Origin: G963422275 sp963422275
GTDB taxonomy: Bacteria > Pseudomonadota > Alphaproteobacteria > Rhodobacterales > Rhodobacteraceae
Assembly (NCBI GenBank): GCA_963422275.1
Contig: OY729418.1
Span: 1,550,001 to 1,614,000 of the forward strand
DNA length: 64,000 bases
Direction: 5' to 3'
A program made the translations under genes and the position numbers. This document shows, piece after piece, positions 19,234 through 28,639 of this stretch. The notes under the pieces were generated by a model that had not been told where the DNA came from, did no database searches, and saw nothing but the letters and a program-made list of their open reading frames with translations. Every line of letters begins with the position of its first letter. Within the stretch, counting starts at the first letter, position 1.

Positions 19234-19413
19234 CAGGGGAGAAGCGTGTCCTGAATTTGCCGGACCGGCCCTGCGGGGGCTGAACCGGCGGCGGTTTCGC
19301 CCCGAAAACGCGCATTTGCGGCTTCCGGACCGCCGAAAACCGACCGGCGCAGCCGGGAAGGGCGGTTTCCGCAGCAAACCCACCCCCCCCCCTCCAAATC
19401 AGAGGTTCCTTAG

Positions 19414-20081
19414 TGAAAACCCGATTAAGATTGCGTAATTTCGATAAAAGGGCGGACGGATCGATAGCGGACGGACCTTCGGCACCCTAAAGCGACGCTT
19501 CCTGGCGGCGCGGCTCCGGTTCATGGGGCGACGGGCCGTGGAGACGGAAACGGTCCTGAAGGCAATGGCGCTTAAACTGCTCAAGGCGGCCAACTCGATC
19601 CAAGTTCGCCGCCTTTGTCATGACAATGAATTGTACATCTTTCAGCGCGACATTTCCATAGCCGGAGGGACGCATTTCGCAACATTCTTGATTCCCGCCA
19701 GAGCCACGCTCATTCTTTGCCTCCCTGCTGCCGCCTGTGCCGGGCCTCGACCTACCACGAACGACCATCGGCGCATGTCGTGCGATCCAAGGGAGGTGGC
19801 GTCTGCATTCTTGTCCGCGACCTCGGCTAGATCCTCGGCGATTTCCTGTGCGAGTTTGCCGTCGACCCGGCGATCGAGTGGAAGGAACTGACCGACAACT
19901 CCGGCGGATGACTGCTCAGCGGCGATAAGCAATTGCGGCCCGTTGCCAAGACTTTGGCTGGGGACCCAGTTCGTACACTGTCTCGAAGCTTCGGCCCAAG
20001 AATCTCATGCCCCGGAATCGGAACAACTTGCTTGAAGCGCTCATTCAACGACAATCATGTGGTCGAGGAAGTTGTATGCAT
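19414..20081 (+). mobile_element. IS remnant (other IS5-type transposase C-terminus) and unassigned DNA
   Basis: At about 19475-19605 the plus strand encodes GTLKRRFLAARLRFMGRRAV and LKAMALKLLKAANSIQ, the same C-terminus as the minus-strand remnant near 30440-30600. The rest to 20081 has no recognisable gene. Confidence 0.6.
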
Positions 20082-20934
20082 CTAGGTCGTGTACTCATTA
20101 GTTTTGATCCAGAGACGGATGCAGGCGAGGGCGATTGCGGCGAGGGAGTTTCTTGCAAGCTTGTGATAGCGGGTCGCGATGCCTCGGAAGTGCTTGAGCT
20201 GTTGAAGAAGCGTTCGACGAGGTTGCGTTGGCGGTAGAGGTCATGGGATGCGGAGCGCTGCTCCCGGCGATCCCGTTGGGTCGGGATGTGGGGGCAAGAG
20301 CCATGGTCGGCAATGAGCTTGAGGATGGCGCGGGCGTCATAGCCGCGGTCGGCGACGGTGTCCCGGGCCGGCTCAAGGCCGTCAAGGAGGGCCGGCACGG
20401 CAGCCTTGTCAGAGGCTTGGCCCGGGGTGAGCGCGAAGCGGCGCGGCAGGCCGCGACCGTCGACGACGACGTGGATTTTGGTGCTCAGCCCGCCTCGCGA
20501 GCGTCCGATGGCGTGATCCGGACCCCCTTTTTTTCCGCCCGCGGCGTGCTGGTGGGCGCGCACCACCGAGGCGTCGAGGAGATGAAGAGATCCCGGCGAG
20601 CCCGTCGCCAGCGCCCCGAACAGGCGCTCCCGCACCCCTTGCTTGGCCCAGCGGTTGTAGCGGTTGCATACTGTCGTATATGGCCCGCAGCGTTCCGGAA
20701 GGTCGCGCCACGGCATGCCGGTGCGCAGGATGTGAAAGATCCCGCTGATCACCCGCCGGTCGTCCACCCGTGGAACGCCCCGCGGCTTGTCAGGCAACAA
20801 CGGCGAGATGATCGCCCATTCCGCATCCGTCAGATCGTGCCGGCCCTGCATCCTCAATCTCCCGCTGTTTGGAAGATTGAATCACATCAGCGCCGAAAAG
20901 AGAATCCCTTTTCACTTTATGAGTACACGACCTA
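20082..20934 (-). mobile_element. IS427-group IS5-family element with near-intact transposase, one frameshift
   Basis: The element spans 20085-20932 with inverted repeats GGTCGTGTACTCAT and ATGAGTACACGACC and a TA duplication at each side. The transposase starts at 20851 (MQGRHDLTDAEWAIISPLLP) and shows the DDE features LHLLDASVVRAHQHAAGGKK, STKIHVVVD and NLVERFFN. After LVERFF, near 20217, one base is missing, and the normal end QLKHFRGIATRYHKLARN continues in the next frame to a stop at 20082, just outside the repeat. The element sits 30 bases after the GMC oxidoreductase stop and does not damage that gene. It is the best-preserved IS in the window. Confidence 0.88.
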
Positions 20935-20961
20935 GGCCCTCCGGCAGCCGCGCATCGGCCT

Positions 20962-22560
20962 TCAGCGTGCATCCTCAATAATGAGCGACGCTCCTTTCTC
21001 ACCGATCATGATCGTGGCGGCGTTCGTGTTTCCCGTCACGATTCTCGGCATTATCGAGGCATCCGCAACGCGAAGGCCCTCGATCCCGTGGACGCGGAGA
21101 CGCGGATCGACGACCGCATCCGACCCGATCCCCATCCTGCATGTCCCTACTGGGTGAAGGAGCGACAGCCCAGAGCCCCGGCAGTGCTCAAGCATTGCCT
21201 CGTCCGACTGAATATCCAGGCCAGGCGAGATTTCATGCTCGACGAAGTTCGACATCGGCGACGTTTGCGAGATCCGCCGGCCGAACTTGAGGCCGGCAAG
21301 CGCGGCATTCCGGTCGCCCTCAGATTCCAGGAAATTGAACTTTATCGCGGGCGGGTCATTCGACCGCGGCCCCTTTATGTGGACATGGCCGGTCGCATCC
21401 GGTCGCATGTGCTCGGCAAGTATCGTGAAGCCCGAATGTGGCCGGGGCTTCAAGCTCTCGTCCGTGCACCACGCCATGAACGTCAGCATCATATCGGGTC
21501 GGGAAATCTCGGGCGAGCTGTAAATGAATGTATTGGAATAATTTCCGTTGTCGGCGAATGGGCCGGTCCGAGCGAGGAGGAAACGTAACAGCTGAAGGCC
21601 GCCACGCAGCGGATTGTTGTACAGATCGTTCACCGTGGTTTTGCTCGCGGAGCGGAACTCCAGCCCTACCCCGAAATGATCCTGAAGGTTTTCGCCGACT
21701 CCGGTCAGGTCGTGAACGACCTCCACGCCTTGGCTCTTCAGAAGCCTGCTAGGGCCGATCCCGGACAGCTGCAGCAACTGCGGGGAATTGAATGCGCCAG
21801 CGCAAAGCACGATTTCGCGCACGGCCGAGGCTTCTTGAATGCCATCCGGTCCGGACCAACGGACGCCTGCCGCCCGTTTTCCCTCGAACTTGATTCTTTC
21901 GACCATCGCTCGGAGGACCAAGTTGATGTTCTTCATTGCCGGACCGCGAAGATAACCTCTCGCCGTGCTCCACCGGCGTCCGTTCTTCGTCGTCGTCTGC
22001 ACGTATCCGGTTCCGGCCTGGACCGCGCCGTTGAAGTCCGGGTTCCGGGGAACCCCTAGCTTCTCCGAGGCCGCATGGTAGGCCTCGCCCAGCAAATGCT
22101 TCGTCCTCAGATCGGAGACGGCGACCGGCCCGCCCACTCCGTGGAATTCATCAGCGCCCCGTTCTTGGTCTTCGCAGGACTTGAAGTGCGGCAGCACGCC
22201 ATCCCATCCCCATCCGTCGCAACCCTGCTCCTTCCAGAGATCGAAATCGCGCGGTTGCCCCCTCATGTAGATCATGCCGTTGATTGACCCCGTTCCGCCC
22301 AGCACCTTGCCGCGCGGCTGAAACAGGCGCCGGTTGTTCAGATGCGGCTCGGGCTCGCTCGCGTAGCACCAATTGACGGCGGGGTTGGCGTAGAGCCTCG
22401 AATATCCCAGCGGAATATGAATCCAAGGGTTTCTGTCAGGACCGCCGGCCTCAAGAAGAAGAACCTTGAACCCTGCTTCTCCGAGCCGCCCGGCCACGGC
22501 ACAGCCCGCCGAGCCGGCGCCGATGACGATGTAGTCGAATGTTCCTTGGGACGCGTTCAT
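20962..22560 (-). CDS. GMC-family FAD-dependent oxidoreductase (choline/alcohol dehydrogenase-like)
   Basis: Oxidises an alcohol, probably a polyol or sugar alcohol, with FAD as cofactor. The FAD-binding motif IVIGAGSAGCAVAGRL is at residues 10-25, followed by LLLEAGG, the GMC signature RGKVLGGTGSINGMIYMRG and the C-terminal LHPVGTCRMG with the catalytic-site His region and DPRLRVHGIEGLRVADASIMP. I chose ATG 22560, with AAGGG nine bases upstream. Full length, no signal peptide. It is the last gene of an operon with a Gfo/Idh/MocA dehydrogenase and a sugar-type ABC importer, which suggests a role in breaking down the imported compound. Confidence 0.92.
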   Translation of the reverse strand: MNASQGTFDYIVIGAGSAGCAVAGRLGEAGFKVLLLEAGGPDRNPWIHIPLGYSRLYANPAVNWCYASEPEPHLNNRRLFQPRGKVLGGTGSINGMIYMRGQPRDFDLWKEQGCDGWGWDGVLPHFKSCEDQERGADEFHGVGGPVAVSDLRTKHLLGEAYHAASEKLGVPRNPDFNGAVQAGTGYVQTTTKNGRRWSTARGYLRGPAMKNINLVLRAMVERIKFEGKRAAGVRWSGPDGIQEASAVREIVLCAGAFNSPQLLQLSGIGPSRLLKSQGVEVVHDLTGVGENLQDHFGVGLEFRSASKTTVNDLYNNPLRGGLQLLRFLLARTGPFADNGNYSNTFIYSSPEISRPDMMLTFMAWCTDESLKPRPHSGFTILAEHMRPDATGHVHIKGPRSNDPPAIKFNFLESEGDRNAALAGLKFGRRISQTSPMSNFVEHEISPGLDIQSDEAMLEHCRGSGLSLLHPVGTCRMGIGSDAVVDPRLRVHGIEGLRVADASIMPRIVTGNTNAATIMIGEKGASLIIEDAR

Positions 22561-22673
22561 ATCCACTACCCTTCACAATCCCGAGTCGGGGTCACAATCA
22601 ACACCCAAAACGCAGGATTTCCGTATTCGTTCGCAGGCGGCCACTACCATCCGCTCGGTTCCAGAAGGTAGGG

Positions 22674-23810
22674 TTAGCCGTCAGGCCGCACGCGGGTCCA
22701 GCTTCGCGTTTCGGCGGACTCCCGTATTGCATCGATGGTCTCCTGAATGCGCAATGCCTCGCGAAAGTCAGGCATCGGCATGCCCGTTCCCGTAACTGCT
22801 TCGATGAATCTGGAGACCTCGATTACCTTCAGGTCGTTGAATCCAAGCTGGTGCCCTGGCGCCGGGCAGAATCGGCCGTACGGATGATGCTCCGGCCCCG
22901 CTTCGATCTTCGCGAAGCCACCGCGCCCGCGTCCGACTCCAGGCATCCAAACCCAGAGTTCGTTCATCCGTTCCTGCGTGAACCAGAGCGACCCTCGGCT
23001 GCCCGTGACTTCGAACGACAAGTCCATCGTGCGGCCCGGTGCCGCCCAGTTCACCTCTATTGATCCCGAAGCGCCATTTTCGAAACGCAGAATCGCTTGC
23101 GCCATGTCGTCGACTTCAACCGGCTTGAAATCGTTCGAGCCTGCAGCAACCGGACGCTCGCGATAGATGGCGGCCAAATTCCCCGAAACCTCCTGCACTG
23201 GGCCGATCAGATGCCTGATCAAGGAAACCACGTGGCTTCCGATATCCGCCAACGCGCCGCCTCCCGATCGATCGGTCCGGAATGAGTGGGCGGTGAGCGG
23301 ATTCGCCATGTAATCCTCCGCATGGCGTCCTCGGAACGCGACAATTTCTCCGATCTCCCCAGCCGTGATCAAGTCCCGTGCCAGCGCCATCATCGGATTG
23401 CACAGGAAATTGAAGCCGACCATTGCGACGGCTCCCGCCGCGTCGGCGGCTTCGGTCATTCGCCTGGCGCCCGCGACATCGGTTGCGAGCGGTTTTTCGC
23501 AATAGATGGCCTTCCCGTTGGCAATCGCATCGAGCGCCATGGGTTCATGCAAGGCGTTCGGAGCTGCAACCGCAACGATGTCGACATCCGGCGCCGAGGT
23601 CAATTCTCTCCACTGGCCGGTCGACCGGGCAAATCCGAGGGCTGATGCGTTTTTGGCAGCTGCCTCGTCATCGACGTCGGCCAACACCTCTAGTTTCAGA
23701 TCAACCGGCAGATCGAACATCCCTCCCACGGCACGGAAAGCGTTCGCGTGACAACGGCCCATGAACCCAGCCCCGATCAATCCGATCTTCAATTCAGGCT
23801 TGCTTGGCAT
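22674..23810 (-). CDS. Gfo/Idh/MocA-family NAD(P)-dependent oxidoreductase
   Basis: Probable sugar or polyol (inositol-like) dehydrogenase. The N-terminal Rossmann fold shows IGLIGAGFMGRCHANAF at residues 9-25, and the catalytic EKPLATD motif follows about 95 residues later. The C-terminal domain carries GGGALADIGSHVVSLIRHLIG with the conserved Asp-x-x-x-His of this family. 378 residues, full length. It lies 35 bases after the ABC permease gene and before the GMC oxidoreductase, so import, NAD-dependent and FAD-dependent oxidation are genetically linked. Exact substrate is not readable. Confidence 0.92.
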   Translation of the reverse strand: MPSKPELKIGLIGAGFMGRCHANAFRAVGGMFDLPVDLKLEVLADVDDEAAAKNASALGFARSTGQWRELTSAPDVDIVAVAAPNALHEPMALDAIANGKAIYCEKPLATDVAGARRMTEAADAAGAVAMVGFNFLCNPMMALARDLITAGEIGEIVAFRGRHAEDYMANPLTAHSFRTDRSGGGALADIGSHVVSLIRHLIGPVQEVSGNLAAIYRERPVAAGSNDFKPVEVDDMAQAILRFENGASGSIEVNWAAPGRTMDLSFEVTGSRGSLWFTQERMNELWVWMPGVGRGRGGFAKIEAGPEHHPYGRFCPAPGHQLGFNDLKVIEVSRFIEAVTGTGMPMPDFREALRIQETIDAIRESAETRSWTRVRPDG

Positions 23811-23845
23811 TACTTGAGCTCCACCGCGACACCAGCTCCGTACAG

Positions 23846-24790
23846 CTATCTTCTCGCGGATTTCATGTTGTCAACCCAGACCGCCGCGATGATCACCAGA
23901 CCGATCAGAACCTGCTGCCAGAACGAGGAAACGCCAAGTATATTCAGTCCGTTTGTGATCATGGCCATTATGAATGCGCCGACGAACGATGTCAGAACTA
24001 TCCCCCGCCCGCCTGCGAAGCTGATGCCCCCGATGATTACGGCGGCAATCGCCTGAAGCTCGATGCCCATCGCTACGTTGGGCGGCGTCGAAGCGAGGCG
24101 GCCGACCATTACCACAGCCGCAACTGCGCTAAGGAATCCACTGATCGTGTAGATGGCGATTTTCCGCCGTTCCACGTTGATCCCTTCGAGCCGGCTGACT
24201 TTCTCGTCGCCGCCGATGGCGTAGACGTGGCGACCGAACCGCGACCGCGAAAGCACGAAATGCATCGCAATGTAGGTGGCGATCACGAAGAAGATCGGGA
24301 TCGGAAGTCCCAAGAGCTTGCCGTTTCCGATGTATAGAAAGAACGGCTTCAGGACCTGGTACGAAACGCCTCCCGTAATCACCAGTGCCAGCCCTCGGGC
24401 AATGCCGAGCATTCCAAGTGTAGCGATGAACGGCGGAATCCTGCCCTTGGCGATAACGACGCCATTTATGAAGCCCGCGAGCACGCCGGTGGCAAGCCCT
24501 CCAAGAGTCGCGATCTCCGGGCTGACGCCGTTGATCACGAGCCAGCCTGTGACGACCGCCGAAAGCGCCAGCACCGAGCCGACCGACAGATCAATGCCGC
24601 CGGATATTATCACCACCGACTGGCCAGCGGCCAGTATCGCAACGATCGAAACCTGCTTCATCAGGTTCGTGAAGTTGCCGACGGTGAAGAAGAACGGCGA
24701 CAGAAAAGAGAGCAGCGCCCCGATCATGAACGCTACCAACACGATCCACGTCAGCGGATATCTCTTGAGTTGATTGAACAGGCGGTTCAC
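23846..24790 (-). CDS. Sugar ABC transporter permease (RbsC/FrcC type)
   Basis: Membrane subunit of a carbohydrate importer. Eight to ten hydrophobic segments and the family blocks SGGIDLSVGSVLALSAVV, GGLATGVLAGFINGVVIAKGRIPPFIATLGMLGIARGLA in outline, and QAIAAVIIGGISFAGGRG are visible. An in-frame ATG further upstream would overlap the ATPase gene by about 100 bases, so the GTG at 24790 (VNRLFNQLKRYPLTW), eight bases after the ATPase stop, is more likely. 314 residues. Confidence 0.9.
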   Translation of the reverse strand: MNRLFNQLKRYPLTWIVLVAFMIGALLSFLSPFFFTVGNFTNLMKQVSIVAILAAGQSVVIISGGIDLSVGSVLALSAVVTGWLVINGVSPEIATLGGLATGVLAGFINGVVIAKGRIPPFIATLGMLGIARGLALVITGGVSYQVLKPFFLYIGNGKLLGLPIPIFFVIATYIAMHFVLSRSRFGRHVYAIGGDEKVSRLEGINVERRKIAIYTISGFLSAVAAVVMVGRLASTPPNVAMGIELQAIAAVIIGGISFAGGRGIVLTSFVGAFIMAMITNGLNILGVSSFWQQVLIGLVIIAAVWVDNMKSARR

Positions 24791-24798
24791 GGCGCGGC

Positions 24799-25632
24799 CT
24801 ATCCCGCCAACGCGCCTGCAGGCGGAGCCAATTCCTCGACTTCCCCGAACGACGCGGGCGGCTTTCCGGTAATGATCATCGAAACAATCTCGTCCTGGCT
24901 GCATGACGAGGTCGGGCAGGTGATGACGTTGCGCCCTCCCTTCAGTATCGAAATGCGGTCGGTAAATGCGTAGACGTCGTGTATGTCGTGGCTGATCCAG
25001 AAGATTCCTATACCGTTTCGCTTCAATTGCTGAATGAGGTCGATCACCAGCCTGGTTTCCTCCATGCCCAGTGCGGCTGTCGGCTCGTCCATTATGATGA
25101 TGCGCGCATCGAAGTACACGGCGCGTCCGATCGATATCGATTGCCGCTGCCCACCCGACAGATTTTCAACGTCCACGTCCAGCGAATTGATCTTGATGCC
25201 AAGCCTGTCAAGCACGGAAGCGGTCTCTTTCCGCATGTGCTTTTTGTCGAGAACCCCCAATCTCTCCGTCTCCCGCCCCATGAACAGGTTGGATGGAGCA
25301 TCGAGGTTGCCGCACAATGCCAGTTCTTGGTAAATTGTTTCGATTCCGTATTTTCGGGCATCGGCAGGGTTTGCGATCGTTGCTTCCTTGCCTTCTATGA
25401 AGATCCGTCCTTCATCTGCCTGCTCAGCGCCGGCCAGAATCTTTATGAGGGTGGACTTGCCGGCGCCGTTGTGGCCGAGAATGCCGAGGACTTCGCCAGC
25501 GCACAACTCGATGTCGACGTTCGACAAAGCTTGAACTCCGCCGAAGCGCTTCGAAATCCCTTCCATCCGCACGAGTGCGGTTTCGTCAGGCACAACTATC
25601 GCGGTCGGCCGGGAAGGGGCCGGCGACGGCAT
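24799..25632 (-). CDS. Sugar ABC transporter ATPase, single-domain (FrcA type)
   Basis: Energises the importer by ATP hydrolysis. Walker A GHNGAGKS, signature LSGGQRQSISIGRA, Walker B IIIMDEPTAAL and the switch His in WISHDIHDVYAF are all present. At 277 residues it has one nucleotide-binding domain, unlike the double-domain RbsA; such half-size proteins are known from FrcBCA-type systems. Encoded between the binding protein and the permease. Confidence 0.92.
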   Translation of the reverse strand: MPSPAPSRPTAIVVPDETALVRMEGISKRFGGVQALSNVDIELCAGEVLGILGHNGAGKSTLIKILAGAEQADEGRIFIEGKEATIANPADARKYGIETIYQELALCGNLDAPSNLFMGRETERLGVLDKKHMRKETASVLDRLGIKINSLDVDVENLSGGQRQSISIGRAVYFDARIIIMDEPTAALGMEETRLVIDLIQQLKRNGIGIFWISHDIHDVYAFTDRISILKGGRNVITCPTSSCSQDEIVSMIITGKPPASFGEVEELAPPAGALAG

Positions 25633-25664
25633 CGCCGGTCCCCAGAACTATTTCGGGGTGCCGC

Positions 25665-26642
25665 CTAATCAAGCGTAATTCCGCGTCCCGCCAGATATTC
25701 TTCAGTGACATCCGCCGCCAGGATAATCGACGATGGAACCACGATCCAATCATCGAGGTCGGCATCGTTCACGACCTTGCTGTGCGCGGCGACCACGGCT
25801 TCGTACCCAACGAGATCAGTGTTGCCGTCGATCGTCGCGTCCAATTCGCCTGCCAGCAGCGCGGAGAGCGCAGATGGAATCGCATCATCGCCGACGATCA
25901 TGACTTCTCCGAGCCGTCCGGCGCTCTTGACCGCTTGAACCGCGCCGAGCGCCATCAAGTCGTTGGAGCCTATGATGGCGTCCACGTCGGGATGGGCCTG
26001 TAGGATGTCCTCTGACGCCTTGAGGCCCTTTTCCTGATCCCATTCTGCCGAAATCGACGCGACGACTTCGATGCCTTCAGCAGCATCGAAGACCTCCATC
26101 ATCCCTTCGAGGCGCAACTCTGCGGTCGAGCTTCCCCGGAACCCTTCAAGGATGGCAATCTTTCCTTCGCCGCCGAGCTGTTCGACCACGTACTTAGCCA
26201 TACCCATGAAGGATTGCTTTTCGTCGAGCCCGACGAAGGTTTCGATATCCGCCACGCCGTCCTGCGCCCTCGTGTCGGCGGTGATGACCGGAATTCCGGC
26301 AGCGTTTGCCTCGAGTATCTTGGGCAGAAGCGCGGTTGCGTTCATCGGCACCAGAACGATCGCGTCAGGATTCTTGACGATCTCGTTTTCCACAACGCCG
26401 ATCTGACCCTCGATATCGCCGTTGAACTGTGCCGACAGCCAAGTCAGGTTTACGCCGAGCTCCTCGGCGGCACGTTTTGCTCCCTCTCCCATCCGCGCAT
26501 AATATGGGTTGGTCATATCTTTGACGATAAACGATATGTTGATTTCATCCGCGAGGGATGGCGCCGCGAAGGCCCCCGTCGCCAAGGCAAATGCCGAAAT
26601 CAGAGACTTCACAGGGTTTCGCGTTCCGTTTTTCCGCTGCAT
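25665..26642 (-). CDS. Sugar-type ABC substrate-binding protein (RbsB-like)
   Basis: Periplasmic binding protein of the importer. A signal peptide spans about residues 1-31 (cleavage after PSLA). The mature part has ISFIVKDMTNPYYARMGEGAKRAAEELG, VPMNATALLPKILEA and DAIIGSNDLMALGAVQAV, typical of the periplasmic sugar-binding family related to LacI. I prefer the ATG at 26642, which follows GGAG by six bases, to the in-frame ATG at 26654. First gene of the operon that continues with ATPase, permease, Gfo/Idh/MocA and GMC genes. Confidence 0.92.
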   Translation of the reverse strand: MQRKNGTRNPVKSLISAFALATGAFAAPSLADEINISFIVKDMTNPYYARMGEGAKRAAEELGVNLTWLSAQFNGDIEGQIGVVENEIVKNPDAIVLVPMNATALLPKILEANAAGIPVITADTRAQDGVADIETFVGLDEKQSFMGMAKYVVEQLGGEGKIAILEGFRGSSTAELRLEGMMEVFDAAEGIEVVASISAEWDQEKGLKASEDILQAHPDVDAIIGSNDLMALGAVQAVKSAGRLGEVMIVGDDAIPSALSALLAGELDATIDGNTDLVGYEAVVAAHSKVVNDADLDDWIVVPSSIILAADVTEEYLAGRGITLD

Positions 26643-26755
26643 AGCGTTCTCCATTCATTGCAATCACGCCAGTCCAGCCGCGATTTCCGGATGTCGGACG
26701 AGGCCGGACACGCCGCACAGGTTAGGTTCTCGCATAAGTCCATTGCAACATCGAT

Positions 26756-26774
26756 TTTATCCGTATTGGATAAA
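26756..26774. promoter_or_regulatory. Operator-like palindrome upstream of the sugar ABC operon
   Basis: TTTATCCGTATTGGATAAA is a perfect 7-base inverted repeat around a 5-base spacer. It lies 114 bases upstream of the binding-protein start and between two divergent transcription units, as expected for a repressor site. The cognate regulator is not in the window. Confidence 0.4.
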
Positions 26775-26902
26775 CTTGCGGAAGTGCGAGCTTCAGGCGC
26801 GGGCGCGCCGTTCAGCCCTGCGACCGGACGCGATCTATTGATTGAAGATGGCGGCGGTTCCAATCTGTCGGTAACCGCAATCACGAAACAGGATGGTGTA
26901 TC

Positions 26903-28303
26903 GTGAAAGAGGCAAATCGAATCGCAGCCGCCGCCTTTGCCGCAGCGCTGCTGGCGGACAGTTCCGCCGCCGGAGCGGTACGTCTCGGGGCGGATGTCGA
27001 CGCTAGCACCTTGGACCCGAGGATCATGAGGGATACGACCGCATACAGGGTTGATCGACCTCTTGTACGACGGCATGGTGAAGCTCGACACCGATCTGAA
27101 ACCGCACCCGAACCCACTGTTTGAACTTTCACACCCCGTGAGAACGTGCCATTCCATGACGGAACGATTCTCAATGCGCACGATGTTGTCTACAAGCTCG
27201 AAACCAATCTCGATCCGGACTTTAAAGCGCGCTTCCGGCCGCTGTTCATGCCCATCAGCACGCTCGAGGCCCCCTTTGACGACACCATCGTCTGAATCAC
27301 TCTGAAGGAGCCTTGCGCGCCGCTGCTGAGTTATCTGGACATGGGCATCGTCCCTAGGGATTACGTGGAAATTGGCGACGGTCTTTCGTCGGCATCGGGC
27401 CGATGAAGTTTAAACGTCGGAGCGCGGAACCAAAATCGTCTTCGAACCGTTCGCGGAGCATTAGAGCGGCACACCTGTTGCCGATGAGTTCGAGTCCGTC
27501 GTGGTTGGCGACAACACGGCCCGTGCGCAAGCGTTCGAAGCCGAGGATCTGGATACCATACAATCGCCGCTTTCGCTGCAGAACATTGGTCGTCTTGCCG
27601 ATGACGGCCGCTTCGATAGCGCGGTCACGGGCGGCTCGAAACAACTTACCTCAAAATCAACGTATCGGATCCGCTTCTGAGCGACGCCAAGTTGCGCAAG
27701 GCGCTCACGATACTTGTCGATCAGGACACAATCGTGAACGCGATCTACGAAGGCATGGATCAAGTCGCCACTTCAATCCTCCTGTCGTCGCCATGGACTT
27801 ACGACGCGTCGATCGCCCTGCCCGCGTGCGACCTAGCCAGCGTCAAGGCGGGGTTCGCGGCCGCCGAATGGACCGATTCCAACTGAGGCGGCAAGCTCTA
27901 CAGGGACGTCGCCGACCTAAGCTTGGTCCTTTCGACGCACAGCGAGGATTCGAACAGGATCCAATCGCTGGAGTACATCCAAGCCATTATGCACGAGAAC
28001 GATGTCGACGCGGCGATCAGCGTCGCCGACTGGTCCTCATTTTCGGCAAGGGTTCGCGCCAGCGAGTATCAAATCGCTCTGCTCGGTTGGTTCAATATCG
28101 TCGATCCCGACTGGCTGACGCTCGCGCTGTTTCGTTCGGGCGGAACGTTGAACTGGGGCGGCTACAGCAATGCCGAAGTCGACAAGCTCCCGGAAACGGG
28201 CAGGGCTTCCATCGACTTCGCCGACCTTACCAAGACTTGCAAGGAGGCCGCAAGGATCATCGTCGATGATCTATCCTACTACGTGATTGCGTATCAAGGC
28301 TAG
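26903..28303 (+). pseudogene. Wrecked peptide-type ABC substrate-binding protein (family 5)
   Basis: Translating successive frames recovers a whole family-5 binding protein: signal-like MKEANRIAAAAFAAALLADS at 26903, then VRLGADVDASTLDPRIMRDTTAYR, a shift to IDLLYDGMVKLDTDLKPHPN, VPFHDGTILNAHDVVYKLET, stops near 27293 and 27408, SDPLLSDAKLRKALTILVDQDTIVNAIYEGM from about 27667, a stop at 27884, and the C-terminal WFNIVDPDWLTLALF ... YSNAEVDKL to 28303. I count at least three frameshifts and three internal stops, so it is inactive. It faces away from the sugar ABC operon and has no transporter partner genes next to it. Confidence 0.85.
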
Positions 28304-28639
28304 GGCAATCGCTTTTCAAGTTTCCGGTTCGGCGGTGCCTTGCGGCAGCTTGATGACGGCTCGGATCATGTCGGGCAGGAAGCTGTTGTCCCGTCCGGCG
28401 GGCTTCAGATTTCCGCGCATCGAGTGCTTGCCCCGGCGCGGAATCCCTTGCCCGAGCTTCATGAAACTGCGGAGAGACGGCTCCTTCCTGCGTCAGCATC
28501 TCGTGAAGATTGCGGTGCGTGGCGTTACAGCACCTAGGGTCCTCAACCCCTTCAGGAACTAAGGAGAAACTCCCGCATGATGTCTGCCTCGATGCTGTTT
28601 TTACAGGCACATCGCGCTGCGGGCAAAAAAAGAAAACCA
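28304..28639. other. Short unassigned stretch
   Basis: A minus-strand frame at 28316-28462 (48 codons, MKLGQGIPRRGKHSMRGN...) is open but unfamiliar and lacks a well-placed ribosome site. I see nothing else. Confidence 0.35.

Larger units (their letters stand above)
17500..19413 (+). mobile_element. IS5-group element, copy 1, with a phage-derived segment nested inside
   Basis: The element spans 17504-19409. Ends are GGAACCTCTGAATGCAG on the left and TCAGAGGTTCC on the right, flanked by TTAG on both sides (17500-17503, 19410-19413), the YTAR duplication typical of this IS5 group. The left 114 bases match copy 2 at 46935 through the transposase start ATGCAGCGCCTTCGGCAA. The sequence then jumps to unrelated phage-like genes at 17618 and resumes the element with TTGACC at 18461, exactly where copy 2 continues. 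Without the insert the element would be about 1.06 kb. Confidence 0.85.

Noticed and set aside
20045..20857. IS427-type transposase as a programmed-frameshift gene
   Set aside because: Family members that use frameshifting shift near the middle of the gene; here the break is about 45 residues from the end without an obvious slippery run, so decay is more likely.
28316..28462. 48-codon minus-strand frame MKLGQGIPRRGKHSMRGN...
   Set aside because: It looks somewhat protein-like but has no good ribosome site, no known relatives that I recall and lies between a pseudogene and an IS remnant.
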